Below are positions 24,489-33,774 of a stretch of DNA of 64,000 nt, one piece after another; the first letter of the stretch is position 1; each line of letters begins with the position of its first letter. Made by a program: the position numbers and the translations under genes. A model generated the notes under the pieces. That model was not told the origin of the DNA. It saw only the letters and a program-made list of their open reading frames with translations, and ran no database searches. Source of the DNA: SZUA-442 sp963753185 (lineage in GTDB: Bacteria; Actinomycetota; Acidimicrobiia; Spongiisociales; UBA5794); contig CAVWBO010000007.1 of assembly GCA_963753185.1 (NCBI GenBank), positions 2,170,001 to 2,234,000 on the forward strand. The letters run 5' to 3'.

Positions 24489-24537
24489 GACAACCCGCTC
24501 ATGACGACACGCTCATGACGACACACTCATGACAAAC
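24482..24537 (-). repeat. Four 14-bp tandem repeats spanning the dapE start
   Basis: Units at 24482-24495, 24496-24509, 24510-24523 and 24524-24537 share the core CTCATGACrACa. On the minus strand each gives a start, so three 5-codon frames (starts at 24530, 24516 and 24502) each end in TGA overlapping the next ATG, the last overlapping the dapE start. This may relay ribosomes from dapD to dapE. Confidence 0.7.
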
Positions 24538-24553
24538 ACGCTGACCAGGCGTC

Positions 24554-25375
24554 TCACACCGAGACCTCGAAGGTGCGGAGCGCGTCGTTGAGACTGGTCT
24601 TTCGGTCGGTCGACTCGGTTCGCCGCCCGATGATCAGAGCACACTGGAGGTCGTAGGTCCCGGCAGGGAACGTCTTCGGTCGCGTGCCAGGGACGACGAC
24701 GCTGTTCGCAGGCACCCTTCCACGGAATTCGATCGGTTCGGGGCCGGTGACGTCGATGATCGGCGTCGATGCCGTGATCGTCGTGTTCGCCCCAATGACG
24801 GCGCCGTGCTCGATGAGGGTCCCTTCGACGATGATCGACCGGCTTCCGATGAATGCGCCGTCCTCGACGATGACGGGGCTAGCACCGGGCGGCTCGAGGA
24901 CACCGCCGATGCCGACGCCGCCACTCAGGTGCACGTCCTTGCCGATCTGGGCACACGAACCCACCGTCGCCCACGTGTCGACCATGGTGCCGCTGCCGAC
25001 GTATGCGCCGATGTTCACATACCCGGGCATCACGATGACCCCCGGCTCACAGAACGCCCCGTACCGCACGGTACCGGGAGGAACGACACGCACCCCCTGG
25101 CCTGCGAGGTCGGTCTTCGTCGGGATCTTGTCGTGGTACTCGAACGGCCCCGCCGTCGTCGTCGTGAGGCCGGACAGGCGGAAGTACAGGATGATCGCTT
25201 CCTTGATCCAGGCATGAACCGTCCACGCATCCGAGCCCCAGGAACCATCGTCCCTCGAAGCGACCCTGATCTCACCGCGATCGAGCGCCGCAACGGTGCG
25301 CTTCACCGCATCGAGGGCATCGACTGCCTCGATCCTGCCCTCATAGGCTGCCTCGATCGCCTCACGGTCCGTCAT
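24554..25375 (-). CDS. dapD: Tetrahydrodipicolinate N-succinyltransferase
   Basis: A 273-residue acyltransferase with a left-handed beta-helix. The hexapeptide repeats show in GVIVMPGYVNIGAYVGSGTM, QIGKDVHLSGGVGIGGVLEP and AFIGSRSIIVEGTLI. It succinylates tetrahydrodipicolinate in the lysine pathway. Its ATG overlaps the dapC stop (ATGA). Confidence 0.95.
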   Translation of the reverse strand: MTDREAIEAAYEGRIEAVDALDAVKRTVAALDRGEIRVASRDDGSWGSDAWTVHAWIKEAIILYFRLSGLTTTTAGPFEYHDKIPTKTDLAGQGVRVVPPGTVRYGAFCEPGVIVMPGYVNIGAYVGSGTMVDTWATVGSCAQIGKDVHLSGGVGIGGVLEPPGASPVIVEDGAFIGSRSIIVEGTLIEHGAVIGANTTITASTPIIDVTGPEPIEFRGRVPANSVVVPGTRPKTFPAGTYDLQCALIIGRRTESTDRKTSLNDALRTFEVSV

Positions 25376-26523
25376 CCGAGCGCATCCTTGAGCGCCTGGG
25401 CTGCAGCCTCGCAGTCCTCGAGGGCGGGGACGAGGGCGAGGCGGATGTATCCCTCACCGCCCTCGCCGAAGTACGTTCCAGGGGACACGACGATGCCGTG
25501 CTCGAGGAGAAGGTCGGTGATCGCGAGGTCGTCGCCGACCGAAACCCACAGGTACAGGCCGGCTCGGGAAGCCACGACGGGCATCCCGACATCGGTGAAC
25601 GCCCGCTCGAGAATGCGACGCTTCGCAGTGAACACCTTCCGCCTGTCGGCGGCGTGGCCGTCATCGCCCCATGCAGCGATGGCGGCGGATTGAACGAAGT
25701 CGGCTGAGGCCGTCCCCGTCGTCGATCGCAGCGACTTCAGTGCCGAGATGGCCGCCGCGTCACCGACGATCGCCCCGGATCGATAGCCGGTCATGCCGGA
25801 CCGCTTCGACAGCGACAGGTAGACGAGTACGTCGGACATCGCGTCGCCTGCGACCTGGAGCACGGATCCAGGGCCCTCGGGGAAGGCCTCGTCCTCGTAG
25901 GTGTCGGCGTAGCACTCGTCCGAGAGCAGCAGGGCACCTGAGCTCCTGGCAGCACCGACGAGGTCCTCGAGATCGTCGAGGGAGGTCACCGACCCCGTCG
26001 GGTTGTGCGGTGTGCACGTCCACACGAGCGCGGCTCGTTCCCACGCCTCGGGAGGGATGTCCGACGCCCTCATCACGAAGTCGCCGGAGAGCACAACCCG
26101 GTGGAGCTCCGCCCCGGCGAACATGGCGCCCCTCTCATACACCGGGTAGCCGGGTGATGGGAAGACGACGAGATCGCGGGCGTCGCGATCCACGAAGGCG
26201 AGCGGAGTCGAGAAGATCGCCTCCTTCGAACCGCTCGTCGGGATGACCTGGGTCGCGGGATCGACGCTGACACCGTGCCGACGCCACAGGTACTCGGCCA
26301 CCGCTACGCGCAGCTCCTCCTTGCCTGCCGTCGTCGGGTACTGGCTCACCTCGGGCACGCCGGAGCGCAGGGCGTCCGCGATGAACGGAGGGGTCGGCTC
26401 GATGGGGTCACCGATCGAGAAGTCCACCACCGGCAGCCCCGCACGGCGACGTGCGGCAGCACGTTCCTGGACGGTGGCGATCGGGTAGTTGCCGAGTTGC
26501 TCGAGCACCGGATTCATGCGCAT
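25372..26523 (-). CDS. dapC: N-succinyl-LL-diaminopimelate aminotransferase
   Basis: A 383-residue fold-type I PLP aminotransferase. SIGDPIEPTP lies near the start. The cofactor stretch VWTCTPHNPTGSV has the Asn-Pro typical of the class, followed by SDECYAD, and the PLP Lys is in SLSKRSGMTGYRSG. Placed before dapD and dapE, it is the succinyl-branch aminotransferase. The ATG of MRMNPVLE at 26523 is preferred to the frame start six codons earlier, because a -10 box lies 6 nt before it. Confidence 0.9.
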   Translation of the reverse strand: MRMNPVLEQLGNYPIATVQERAAARRRAGLPVVDFSIGDPIEPTPPFIADALRSGVPEVSQYPTTAGKEELRVAVAEYLWRRHGVSVDPATQVIPTSGSKEAIFSTPLAFVDRDARDLVVFPSPGYPVYERGAMFAGAELHRVVLSGDFVMRASDIPPEAWERAALVWTCTPHNPTGSVTSLDDLEDLVGAARSSGALLLSDECYADTYEDEAFPEGPGSVLQVAGDAMSDVLVYLSLSKRSGMTGYRSGAIVGDAAAISALKSLRSTTGTASADFVQSAAIAAWGDDGHAADRRKVFTAKRRILERAFTDVGMPVVASRAGLYLWVSVGDDLAITDLLLEHGIVVSPGTYFGEGGEGYIRLALVPALEDCEAAAQALKDALG

Positions 26524-26529
26524 GTCGGC

Positions 26530-26535
26530 ACGGTA
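26530..26535 (-). promoter_or_regulatory. -10 box of dapC-dapD-dapE (leaderless)
   Basis: TACCGT on the minus strand, 6 nt before the dapC ATG at 26523. Confidence 0.55.
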
Positions 26536-26570
26536 CCGCATCGGCGGGCATCGTTCGCCAGATGCGCCCG

Positions 26571-26576
26571 TAGGAT
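26571..26576 (+). promoter_or_regulatory. -10 box of the small membrane-anchored protein (leaderless)
   Basis: TAGGAT, 7 nt before the ATG at 26584; divergent from the dapC promoter. Confidence 0.55.
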
Positions 26577-26583
26577 CTCTGCC

Positions 26584-26985
26584 ATGACGACCACCGGCTA
26601 TCGCATCGTCTACACGCTCCTCGGTCTCGCATTCGCTGCGGTGATCGCCGGTGCGATCTTCCTCATCCCGGCGGGGGATCCCGCAAGCCTGCCCGACGCC
26701 GTCGAGTCGTTCTCACCTGGTGAGGGAGACCTCGTCGTCCAGCCGATCAAGGTCGTCCTCGACCTCCAGGCGGACTATGACGCCCGATTGGTCATCGACG
26801 GCATCGCGATCCCACCAGAGCAGGTCGACAGCATCGTCGCAACGGGCCGCCATCAGTTCGAGCCAGGTCCCGGCAAGGCCATCGAGCAATGGACACCCGG
26901 CGAGCACACGGTCGTCGCCACCTACATAGGTGGCCCGAACAACACCGACAGTGGAACCATTGTCTGGACCTTCCGGATCCAATGA
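26584..26985 (+). CDS. Small membrane-anchored protein of unknown function
   Basis: A 133-residue protein. One N-terminal membrane segment (residues about 7-30) is followed by an extracellular-type domain that starts FSPGEGDLVVQPIKVVLDL and ends HTVVATYIGGPNNTDSGTIV, with a fibronectin-like strand pattern. No family is recognised. The longer open frame from 26275 shadows dapC. The 97 bp after it hold a direct repeat of CTTCCGGATCCA spanning the stop. Confidence 0.6.
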   Translation: MTTTGYRIVYTLLGLAFAAVIAGAIFLIPAGDPASLPDAVESFSPGEGDLVVQPIKVVLDLQADYDARLVIDGIAIPPEQVDSIVATGRHQFEPGPGKAIEQWTPGEHTVVATYIGGPNNTDSGTIVWTFRIQ

Positions 26986-27082
26986 CTTCCGGATCCACAT
27001 TGCTCAGAACACATGGACTCGAAACGCATGATCCGGAACTGGTGATTCCGGCGACTTCCCCCAACCCGCAAGGAGCAACACG

Positions 27083-28216
27083 GTGACAGACAGCTACACC
27101 TACGATCCCGACGCCTGGCATCCGGCGGTCGCCGGATTGGTCGCAGGTGCGATCGCAGCCACCGTGGCGGGGATCCTCTCTGCGATCCTCCGAAGCCCTG
27201 ACGAGGTCGTCGCCAACAGCCTCTCCGTCGCGCTCACGTCGTTGGCCCTCGGAATCGTCGCCGGTGCACTGTGGCGTCGCATTCGCCTCGCGGACAACGC
27301 GAAGCGCCTCTTCGGATGGACCATGGCAGGGGGCTGGTTCGTTTCGATGCTCGCCGTCACGATCATCGACCAGACGGTCCTGTCGAACCTCGTCGCCTAT
27401 GCCGCACCGATCGCGGCGATCATCTTCATCACGCTCGGATTCCTCGTGCCGATCTTGTCGACCGTCACGGCTCCGCGATGGATCGCAGTCGTCGCCGTGC
27501 TCGCTGCAATCGCCGTGGGAGTCGGCCTGTTCGGGCGCGGCAACGTCGCCTCCGGCGAGCTCTCCCTCGACGATCTCGACACCGTGACGACGACCTCGGT
27601 GACATCGACCTCGGTCACGACCACATCACTCGACGGTGAACCGGCTGACACGACAACATCGACGACGGCGACAACGACCGTCCCACCGGTCACGGGCACG
27701 ATCGCCATCCCCGAGGACCTCGCTTCCAGCTACACGATCGTGACCGGACTCGCCACCTACTCGGTCGAAGAGCGCCTCCAGGGCCTCTCGACCCAGGGCG
27801 TCGGAACGACGGATCAGATTGCAGGGAACGTCACACCCACGGGTCCCTTCACCTTCACGATCGACCTCCAGTCGTTCACCTCCGACCAGAGCCGGCGCGA
27901 TTCACGCGTCGTCGGATGGTTCGCGGAGTTCCCAGAAGGGAAGTTCTCTGGCTCATCGTTCGCGCTCCCCGAGATGGCCGAGGTCGGAGAGATCGTGACC
28001 TTCGACGTCGATGGCGACATGACGGTCAACGGCATCACGCAACCCGCGACCTGGGCGATCGAGGCGCGACTCGAGGCCGACGGAACCATCTCCGTGGCTG
28101 GCAAGACCTTCATCGTGCTGTCCGAGTTCGACGTGCCCGTCATCACGCAGGGCTTCGTCGAGATGGAGGACGGCGCCACGATCGAGGTCGTGTTCTCAGC
28201 GGTGCCATCACCCTGA
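27083..28216 (+). CDS. Four-helix membrane protein with C-terminal YceI-like domain
   Basis: A 377-residue protein. Residues about 13-155 hold four membrane segments. A Thr/Ser-rich linker of about 45 residues follows (many TTT and TST runs), then a lipocalin-like YceI domain from about residue 210: SYTIVTGLATYSVEERLQG, FTFTIDLQSFTSDQSRRDSR and VDGDMTVNGITQP. YceI proteins bind long isoprenoid or fatty chains in the cell envelope, so the domain is probably outside the membrane. Fusion to such a membrane module is not one I know. The start may be GTG 27083, preceded by AAGGAG. Confidence 0.7.
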   Translation: MTDSYTYDPDAWHPAVAGLVAGAIAATVAGILSAILRSPDEVVANSLSVALTSLALGIVAGALWRRIRLADNAKRLFGWTMAGGWFVSMLAVTIIDQTVLSNLVAYAAPIAAIIFITLGFLVPILSTVTAPRWIAVVAVLAAIAVGVGLFGRGNVASGELSLDDLDTVTTTSVTSTSVTTTSLDGEPADTTTSTTATTTVPPVTGTIAIPEDLASSYTIVTGLATYSVEERLQGLSTQGVGTTDQIAGNVTPTGPFTFTIDLQSFTSDQSRRDSRVVGWFAEFPEGKFSGSSFALPEMAEVGEIVTFDVDGDMTVNGITQPATWAIEARLEADGTISVAGKTFIVLSEFDVPVITQGFVEMEDGATIEVVFSAVPSP

Positions 28217-28272
28217 GAAGAATCGGCCACCTTGACTGAGAACGGTCACGCCTGAGATCGGTCGCACCCTGG

Positions 28273-30300
28273 TCAGGACGCGAAGAACTCCGATCCCCGT
28301 TCGAGGAGCTCCACGAAGCCCGCCTCGTCGAGTACGGGCACGCCGAGGCTCTCGGCACGTGCGAGCTTGCTCCCCGCGTTCTCACCGGCGATGAGGGCGT
28401 CGGTCCGCGACGACACGGATCCAGTGACCTTGCCTCCCCTGTCGGTCACGGCCCGACCGGCGGACTCCCTGGTGAAGCCCGTCAGTGTTCCCGTGATGAC
28501 GACGGTCAGACCCTCCATCGTCCTCGGAACATCCGGTGTCGCGACCGGAGCGTCCTCGAGCGACACACCGGCGGCGCCGAGCCTCTCGATCAGGTGCAGG
28601 TTGTCGGGATCTCGGAACCACTCCGTGACCGATCGTGCGATCTCGGGGCCGATACCTTCGATGGCCTCGACGTCGGATGCCGATGCCGATGCGATCGTAT
28701 CCAGGGATCCGAAATACGAGGCGAGGACGCCGGCGACCGTACCGCCGACATGGTCGATTCCGAGGCCGAAGATGAGCTTGGCGAGGGGACGGTTCTTCGA
28801 CGCCTCGATGGCCCCGACCAGGTTCGAGGCGGATGTCTCCTTCCATCCCTCCAGCGGAAGGAGGTCGTCGACGGTGATCCGATAGATGTCGGCCGGATCG
28901 GAGATCATCTGCCGGGTGAGGAGCATGTCGATCGTTCGATAGCCGAGACCCTCGATGTCCATCGCTCCTCGCGACACGAAGTGTGCGAGATACTCCCGCA
29001 ACCTGCTCGGGCATTCGTATCCGCCCGTGCACTTCGCCTTCGCCTGGCCCTCCGGCAGCACGATCGGATTTCCGCAGAATGGGCATCGTTTCGGCATGGT
29101 CCATCGTTTCGATCCCTTGGGGCGCAATTCCATGACCGGTCCGAGAACTTCCGGTATGACGTCACCGGCCCTACGCACGACGACGGTGTCGCCCGGCCTC
29201 ACGTCCTTGCGGTGCACCTCCCCCTCGTTGTGGAGCGTGGCGTTGGTGACGGTCACTCCCCCGACGAAGACGGGTTCCATGACCGCGTACGGTGTGACGG
29301 CGCCCGTTCGTCCCACGTTGATGCGAATCTCGCGCAGGAGCGTCGACTTCTGCTCCGGCGGCAGCTTGTACGCGATCGCCCAGCGTGGAGATCGGGCGGT
29401 GAAGCCGACCTCGACCTGCTCGGCGATCCGGTCGACCTTGACGACGATCCCATCCGTCTCGTAGTCACGATCGTGGCGGTGCGCCGTGGCCTCCTCGATG
29501 TACCGCACCACCCCGTCATAGTCGGCGACCTTCTCGTTGGCAGGGTTGATCCGGAGTCCGAGATCCGCGAGCCACTGCATCTGCTCGCTGTGGGACTGGA
29601 GCTGGGGACCGCCCTCGATGTACCCGAGTTGGTAGATCCACACGGCGAGGTTGCGATCAGCGGTCTTCGCCGGGTCCTTCTGCCTCACCGACCCGGCAGC
29701 CGTGTTGCGCGGGTTGATGTACGGCCTCTCCCCCGCCTCGGCCTGGCGCACGTTCAGGGCGTCGAACTCCGACACAGGCAGGTAGATCTCCCCGCGCACC
29801 TCCATGATCGCGGGTGCCCCCGCCCTGAGCTGGAGTGGCACCGAGCGGATCGTCCTGACGTTGGCGGTGACGTCCTCGCCGACGGCGCCGTCACCGCGGG
29901 TCGCTGCTCGCACGAGGACGCCGTCCTCGTAGGTGATCGACACCGCGAGGCCGTCGATCTTGAGCTCACACACGAACCCGGACGGTTCGCTGCCGAGCGC
30001 CGATGCCAACCGGGTGTGCCAAGCATCCAGCTCGTCGAAGGACATGGCGTTGTCCAGGGAAAACATCCGCAATCGATGCGTCACCTCGGCGAAGGTCCCG
30101 ACCGGTTCGTCCCCGACCCGCCTCGTGGGCGACGTGGACGAAACGACCTCCGGGTGCTCCCGCTCGATGTCCGTGAGCTCCTTGTAGAGCAGGTCGTAGG
30201 CGTTGTCGTCGATGATCGGGGCGTCGAGCACGTGGTAGCGGTAGTTGTGCTCGTTCAGCTCAGCGAGCAGTTCCTCGTACCGCTTTGCGATGTCCGACAT
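28273..30300 (-). CDS. ligA: NAD-dependent DNA ligase
   Basis: A 675-residue ligase of standard length. The N-terminal Ia domain is followed by the adenylation lysine K114 in CELKIDGLAVS, an OB domain, a four-Cys zinc site (CPFCGNP...CTGGYEC), helix-hairpin-helix repeats and a C-terminal BRCT domain (about residues 590-670, GLTVVITGTLTGFTRESAG). It seals nicks in replication and repair. ATG at 30300 (MSDIAKRYEE) is chosen because GAGGAGG lies 4 nt before it. Confidence 0.98.
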   Translation of the reverse strand: MSDIAKRYEELLAELNEHNYRYHVLDAPIIDDNAYDLLYKELTDIEREHPEVVSSTSPTRRVGDEPVGTFAEVTHRLRMFSLDNAMSFDELDAWHTRLASALGSEPSGFVCELKIDGLAVSITYEDGVLVRAATRGDGAVGEDVTANVRTIRSVPLQLRAGAPAIMEVRGEIYLPVSEFDALNVRQAEAGERPYINPRNTAAGSVRQKDPAKTADRNLAVWIYQLGYIEGGPQLQSHSEQMQWLADLGLRINPANEKVADYDGVVRYIEEATAHRHDRDYETDGIVVKVDRIAEQVEVGFTARSPRWAIAYKLPPEQKSTLLREIRINVGRTGAVTPYAVMEPVFVGGVTVTNATLHNEGEVHRKDVRPGDTVVVRRAGDVIPEVLGPVMELRPKGSKRWTMPKRCPFCGNPIVLPEGQAKAKCTGGYECPSRLREYLAHFVSRGAMDIEGLGYRTIDMLLTRQMISDPADIYRITVDDLLPLEGWKETSASNLVGAIEASKNRPLAKLIFGLGIDHVGGTVAGVLASYFGSLDTIASASASDVEAIEGIGPEIARSVTEWFRDPDNLHLIERLGAAGVSLEDAPVATPDVPRTMEGLTVVITGTLTGFTRESAGRAVTDRGGKVTGSVSSRTDALIAGENAGSKLARAESLGVPVLDEAGFVELLERGSEFFAS

Positions 30301-30322
30301 TCGGCCTCCTCGGCCCTGCACG

Positions 30323-31405
30323 CTACCCGACGGCTACGTCAGAAAAGCGATCCGTGAGGATCGTCCCTCCCCCGAGGACGTACTCCCCGTCGTATGCGAC
30401 CAGTGTCTGGCCAGGGGCAGGGCGCGGCTGGCGTTCGGAGAATCGGAAGATCCAACGGTCACCGTGACGGGTGACAACCGCGGGTATGGGCTCGCCGCGG
30501 TACCTGACCTTGACCGTAACGAGATCGCCATCGTCCAGAGGCTCGAGGGTGAAGGCCATCTCCCCCACGATGCATCCCTCCGTCAGGAGGTCCTCGTAGC
30601 GCCCGATCGTGATCCGCTGTCGGCGAGGCTCGATGTCGACCACGTATCTGGCGTCACCGAGGGCGACGCCGAGGCCCTTCCTCTGTCCGATCGTGAACGA
30701 TGCGGTCCCCTCGTGGCGGCCGACCACGGTCCCATCGACATCGACGACATCGCCCGGTCGGGAGACACCGTCGACATGGCCCCTCAGGAAGTCCCTGTAG
30801 TCGCCCGATGTCACGAAGCAGATGTCCTGGGAGTCCGGCTTTGACGCCGTCCTGAGCCCCAGGTCCCTCGCACGCCGTCGGACGTCGTCCTTGGTCATCT
30901 CCCCGACGGGAAGCCTGACGCGTGCGAGTGCACGCTGATCGAGCATGTGGAGCACGTACGACTGGTCCTTGCTGCGGTCGACCGCCATCCGAAGTCGGTG
31001 GATGCCTTCGTGCTCCTCTATTCGTGCGTGGTGCCCCGTGACGAGCACGTCACAGCCGAGCTCCTCTGTGCGATCGAGAAGCGCACGGAACCGGACCTTG
31101 CGATTGCACTCGATGCACGGATTCGGAGTCAGGCCATCGAGGTAATCCCGGGCGAAGGGCTCGACGACCGCCTCCGTGAAGTCGTCCACGTAGTCGAGGA
31201 CGTAGTACGGGATGTCGAGCTGTGCAGCAACCCGTCGTGCGTCCTCGGCATCGGAAAGGGTGCAACATCCAGCAACCGGCATCTGCCCGTCGACGCCCTC
31301 CCACTGCTTGAGGGTGACGCCGACGACGTCATAGCCCGCATCGAGCATCAGAGCGGCTGCCACCGAGCTGTCGACACCACCGGACATCGCAACGAGGGCC
31401 CTCAT
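30323..31405 (-). CDS. mnmA: tRNA-specific 2-thiouridylase
   Basis: A 360-residue PP-loop ATPase: ALVAMSGGVDSSVAAALM at the start, the catalytic Cys in NPCIECNRKVRF, and the second active Cys in QDICFVTSGDYRDFL. It thiolates U34 of tRNA for Lys, Glu and Gln. The upstream cysteine desulfurase overlaps it (ATGA) and probably supplies the sulfur. ligA follows 22 nt after it on the same strand. Confidence 0.96.
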   Translation of the reverse strand: MRALVAMSGGVDSSVAAALMLDAGYDVVGVTLKQWEGVDGQMPVAGCCTLSDAEDARRVAAQLDIPYYVLDYVDDFTEAVVEPFARDYLDGLTPNPCIECNRKVRFRALLDRTEELGCDVLVTGHHARIEEHEGIHRLRMAVDRSKDQSYVLHMLDQRALARVRLPVGEMTKDDVRRRARDLGLRTASKPDSQDICFVTSGDYRDFLRGHVDGVSRPGDVVDVDGTVVGRHEGTASFTIGQRKGLGVALGDARYVVDIEPRRQRITIGRYEDLLTEGCIVGEMAFTLEPLDDGDLVTVKVRYRGEPIPAVVTRHGDRWIFRFSERQPRPAPGQTLVAYDGEYVLGGGTILTDRFSDVAVG

Positions 31406-32607
31406 GTCGACCCTGCCTCGGTGACACCCTCCATAGTGTGGATGACCTCGGCGACGGCGCGGGCGGCTCGGATGCCATCACCGGCTGTTGCGTTCCACCC
31501 GAACGTGAATCGGACACAGCTGGCCGCCTCCGCCGATGTCATCCCCATGGCGGTGAGGACGTGGCTCGGCTCGATCGCGCCCGATTGGCATGCCGAGCCG
31601 GCTGCTGCGAACACACCTCGCTGATCGAGCCTGATGAGGATCGTCTCGGCACGCAGAGCAGGAAACCGCACATGGGAGAAGTGGGGCATACGGGGTGACC
31701 CGGAACCGTTCACGACGATCCCCGGAACGAGGCCTTTGATCGTCGCCTCGAATGCGTCACGCTCGGCACCGACGACCGAAGCGAACCGCTCGCGCTCCCG
31801 TTCGACCGCCTCCATCGCCGCGACCATGCCGAGGATTCCGGGAACATTCGACGTTCCAGATCTTCTGCCTGCCTCCTGGCCTCCACCGTGGACGATCGGA
31901 TCGAGGCGCACACCGGGGCGCGTCGCGAGCAGCCCAACACCGGAAGGGCCACCGAACTTGTGTGCGGACAGGCTGAGGAGGTCGGCACCCGTGCCAGCGA
32001 GCGACGTTCTCGTGCCGACGAAGGCCTGGACCGCGTCGGTGTGGACAACGGCGCCAGGTGCCCGCTCCCTCACCACCGCGACGATCTCCCGGATGGGCTG
32101 GACCGTCCCGATCTCATTGTTCGCCGCCATCACCGAGACGATTGCCGTCTCGGTGTCGATCACAGCCTCGATGTGGTCCGGGGTCACGATGCCGTCGGGA
32201 CCACAGCCTGCCTCGCTCACGGAGTACCCGAACCGTTCGAGGGCGTGCGCAGCCGAGCCAACGGCCTTGTGCTCGATCGCGGACACGACGATGCGTCGCC
32301 GGCTGCTCGTTGCTGCTGCGCCGGAAACGGCGAGATTGTCCGACTCCGTCCCTCCCGAGGTGAACACGATGTCGTGGGGACGTTCGGTGCCGAGCAGCGC
32401 AGCAGCCCGCTCACGGGCGTCCTCGAGGGCGTTCTTGGCACGCCGAGCCACGGCGTGAGTGCCAGAGGCGTTGCCGAACGAGGACGTCCACGCGGTCGTG
32501 ACGGCTTCGATGGCCTCGGGACGCATTGGGGTCGTCGCGGCATGATCGAGGTAGACGCCGCTCCCGTCTTCCGTCGTGTTGTCACTGCCTGCTGCTCGAA
32601 CCACCAT
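31402..32607 (-). CDS. Cysteine desulfurase (NifS/IscS family)
   Basis: A 401-residue class V PLP enzyme. VYLDHAATTPMRPEAIEAV lies near the start, the PLP Lys is in SLSAHKFGGPSGVG, and the persulfide Cys is in AAGSACQSGAIEPSHVL. It takes sulfur from cysteine for tRNA thiolation and perhaps Fe-S assembly. ATG at 32607 follows GGGCGGAG and overlaps the end of the upstream hydrolase gene. It is coupled to mnmA, its likely partner. Confidence 0.93.
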   Translation of the reverse strand: MVVRAAGSDNTTEDGSGVYLDHAATTPMRPEAIEAVTTAWTSSFGNASGTHAVARRAKNALEDARERAAALLGTERPHDIVFTSGGTESDNLAVSGAAATSSRRRIVVSAIEHKAVGSAAHALERFGYSVSEAGCGPDGIVTPDHIEAVIDTETAIVSVMAANNEIGTVQPIREIVAVVRERAPGAVVHTDAVQAFVGTRTSLAGTGADLLSLSAHKFGGPSGVGLLATRPGVRLDPIVHGGGQEAGRRSGTSNVPGILGMVAAMEAVERERERFASVVGAERDAFEATIKGLVPGIVVNGSGSPRMPHFSHVRFPALRAETILIRLDQRGVFAAAGSACQSGAIEPSHVLTAMGMTSAEAASCVRFTFGWNATAGDGIRAARAVAEVIHTMEGVTEAGST

Positions 32608-32609
32608 CG

Positions 32610-33749
32610 TCACTCCGCCCCGATCAGATCGACGAGCCAGTTTCGCACGGTCGCCTCGTATCGGATCTGGTCGATGTTCCACAGATCCGTGTGGGCCCCC
32701 TGCTCGAATCTCGTGAACGCCGCTCGATCGCCCATCTCGTCTGCGAATACCGCTGTCACGTCTGGGTCGCTGACCGTGTCCTCGCCACCGACCATGATGA
32801 GCATGGGCACGTCGAATTCGTCGACGCGCCGTGTCTGGTCGAGCTCACGCCAATCCACGCCGAACCGGACCGTAGCGAGACGTCGACCGAGCCACCCAAC
32901 GGTGCGTGGCACACCCGCGTCCGCGGCCCAGTTCCTCACGACCTCTTCGAGGTCAATGACCGGGGAGTCGTAGATGACCCCTCGCACCGCGGCGATCTGA
33001 TCCGACTCGTGGAGGAACATCGACACGATACTGGCTCCGAAGCCCGATCCGACGATGACGAAGTCACGTGCTCCGCGCCGCTGACCGAGGGCGATCGCGG
33101 CGTCGACGTCGACCCATTCCTCGAGTCCCCACAGACGCATGCCGCTGTCGCTGGCAGTCGCCCCGATGTCGTTGCGGTACGCCATGACCATGACAGGGAA
33201 CCCCTCCTCGACCAGGCTCGGGATGATTCGCAGCGACTCGGGAAGGCGGTCGTCGCCTCGTCCGTGAACAAACAGGATCCACGTCGATCTCCGTCCGTCG
33301 ACGAACCACCCCGGATGTGGGCCGATGTCGGCAGGGATGACGAGGTCCTCGAACCCGATCGAGTGCGACGTCATGGGATCGCCTGTGAACGCATCGATGT
33401 CCATCGTGACGAGGTCACCGGTCGACACTTCCCCGTCCAGCATGCGGACGCCACGCTCCACCGTGTCATCCGTGATCCGCACGATGGTCGACACCTGTGC
33501 ATATGCCTCGGTCCCGAGCATCCCCCACACGCCCTCGCGGACGGTCTCCGGGGCTCGGGGAAGGACAGCGCGTCCAGCGTCGAGGGAAAGAACCTCGAAC
33601 TCCGGACCATCGACGTGGTTCGACGGGATGAGGAACTCGGCACGGATCGCGTTCGCGTGGAACCACGATGCCACCACCCATGCCACGGAGAGCACTGCGA
33701 TCACGCCGACGGCGACGCGAATTGCCCAGATCGGAAACGTTCGGGCCAT
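32610..33749 (-). CDS. Membrane-anchored alpha/beta-hydrolase-fold protein, nucleophile lost
   Basis: A 379-residue protein. An N-terminal membrane anchor (residues about 8-28) is followed by an alpha/beta-hydrolase fold from about residue 140: WILFVHGRGDDRLPESLRII, then VMVMAYRNDIG. The nucleophile elbow reads VIVGSGFGASIV, so the G-x-S-x-G motif is G-S-G-F-G, with Gly where Ser should be. The acid (VGGEDTVSDP) and His (EQGAHTDLW) remain. It may therefore be inactive, or use another residue. It overlaps the cysteine desulfurase start and is co-transcribed. Confidence 0.75.
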   Translation of the reverse strand: MARTFPIWAIRVAVGVIAVLSVAWVVASWFHANAIRAEFLIPSNHVDGPEFEVLSLDAGRAVLPRAPETVREGVWGMLGTEAYAQVSTIVRITDDTVERGVRMLDGEVSTGDLVTMDIDAFTGDPMTSHSIGFEDLVIPADIGPHPGWFVDGRRSTWILFVHGRGDDRLPESLRIIPSLVEEGFPVMVMAYRNDIGATASDSGMRLWGLEEWVDVDAAIALGQRRGARDFVIVGSGFGASIVSMFLHESDQIAAVRGVIYDSPVIDLEEVVRNWAADAGVPRTVGWLGRRLATVRFGVDWRELDQTRRVDEFDVPMLIMVGGEDTVSDPDVTAVFADEMGDRAAFTRFEQGAHTDLWNIDQIRYEATVRNWLVDLIGAE

Positions 33750-33774
33750 GGTCAGGTGGCGCGCTCGCGGTGTG

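Noticed and set aside
24482..24537. Possible CRISPR-like array
   Set aside because: The units are 14 bp with no spacers. It is a simple tandem repeat around the dapE start.
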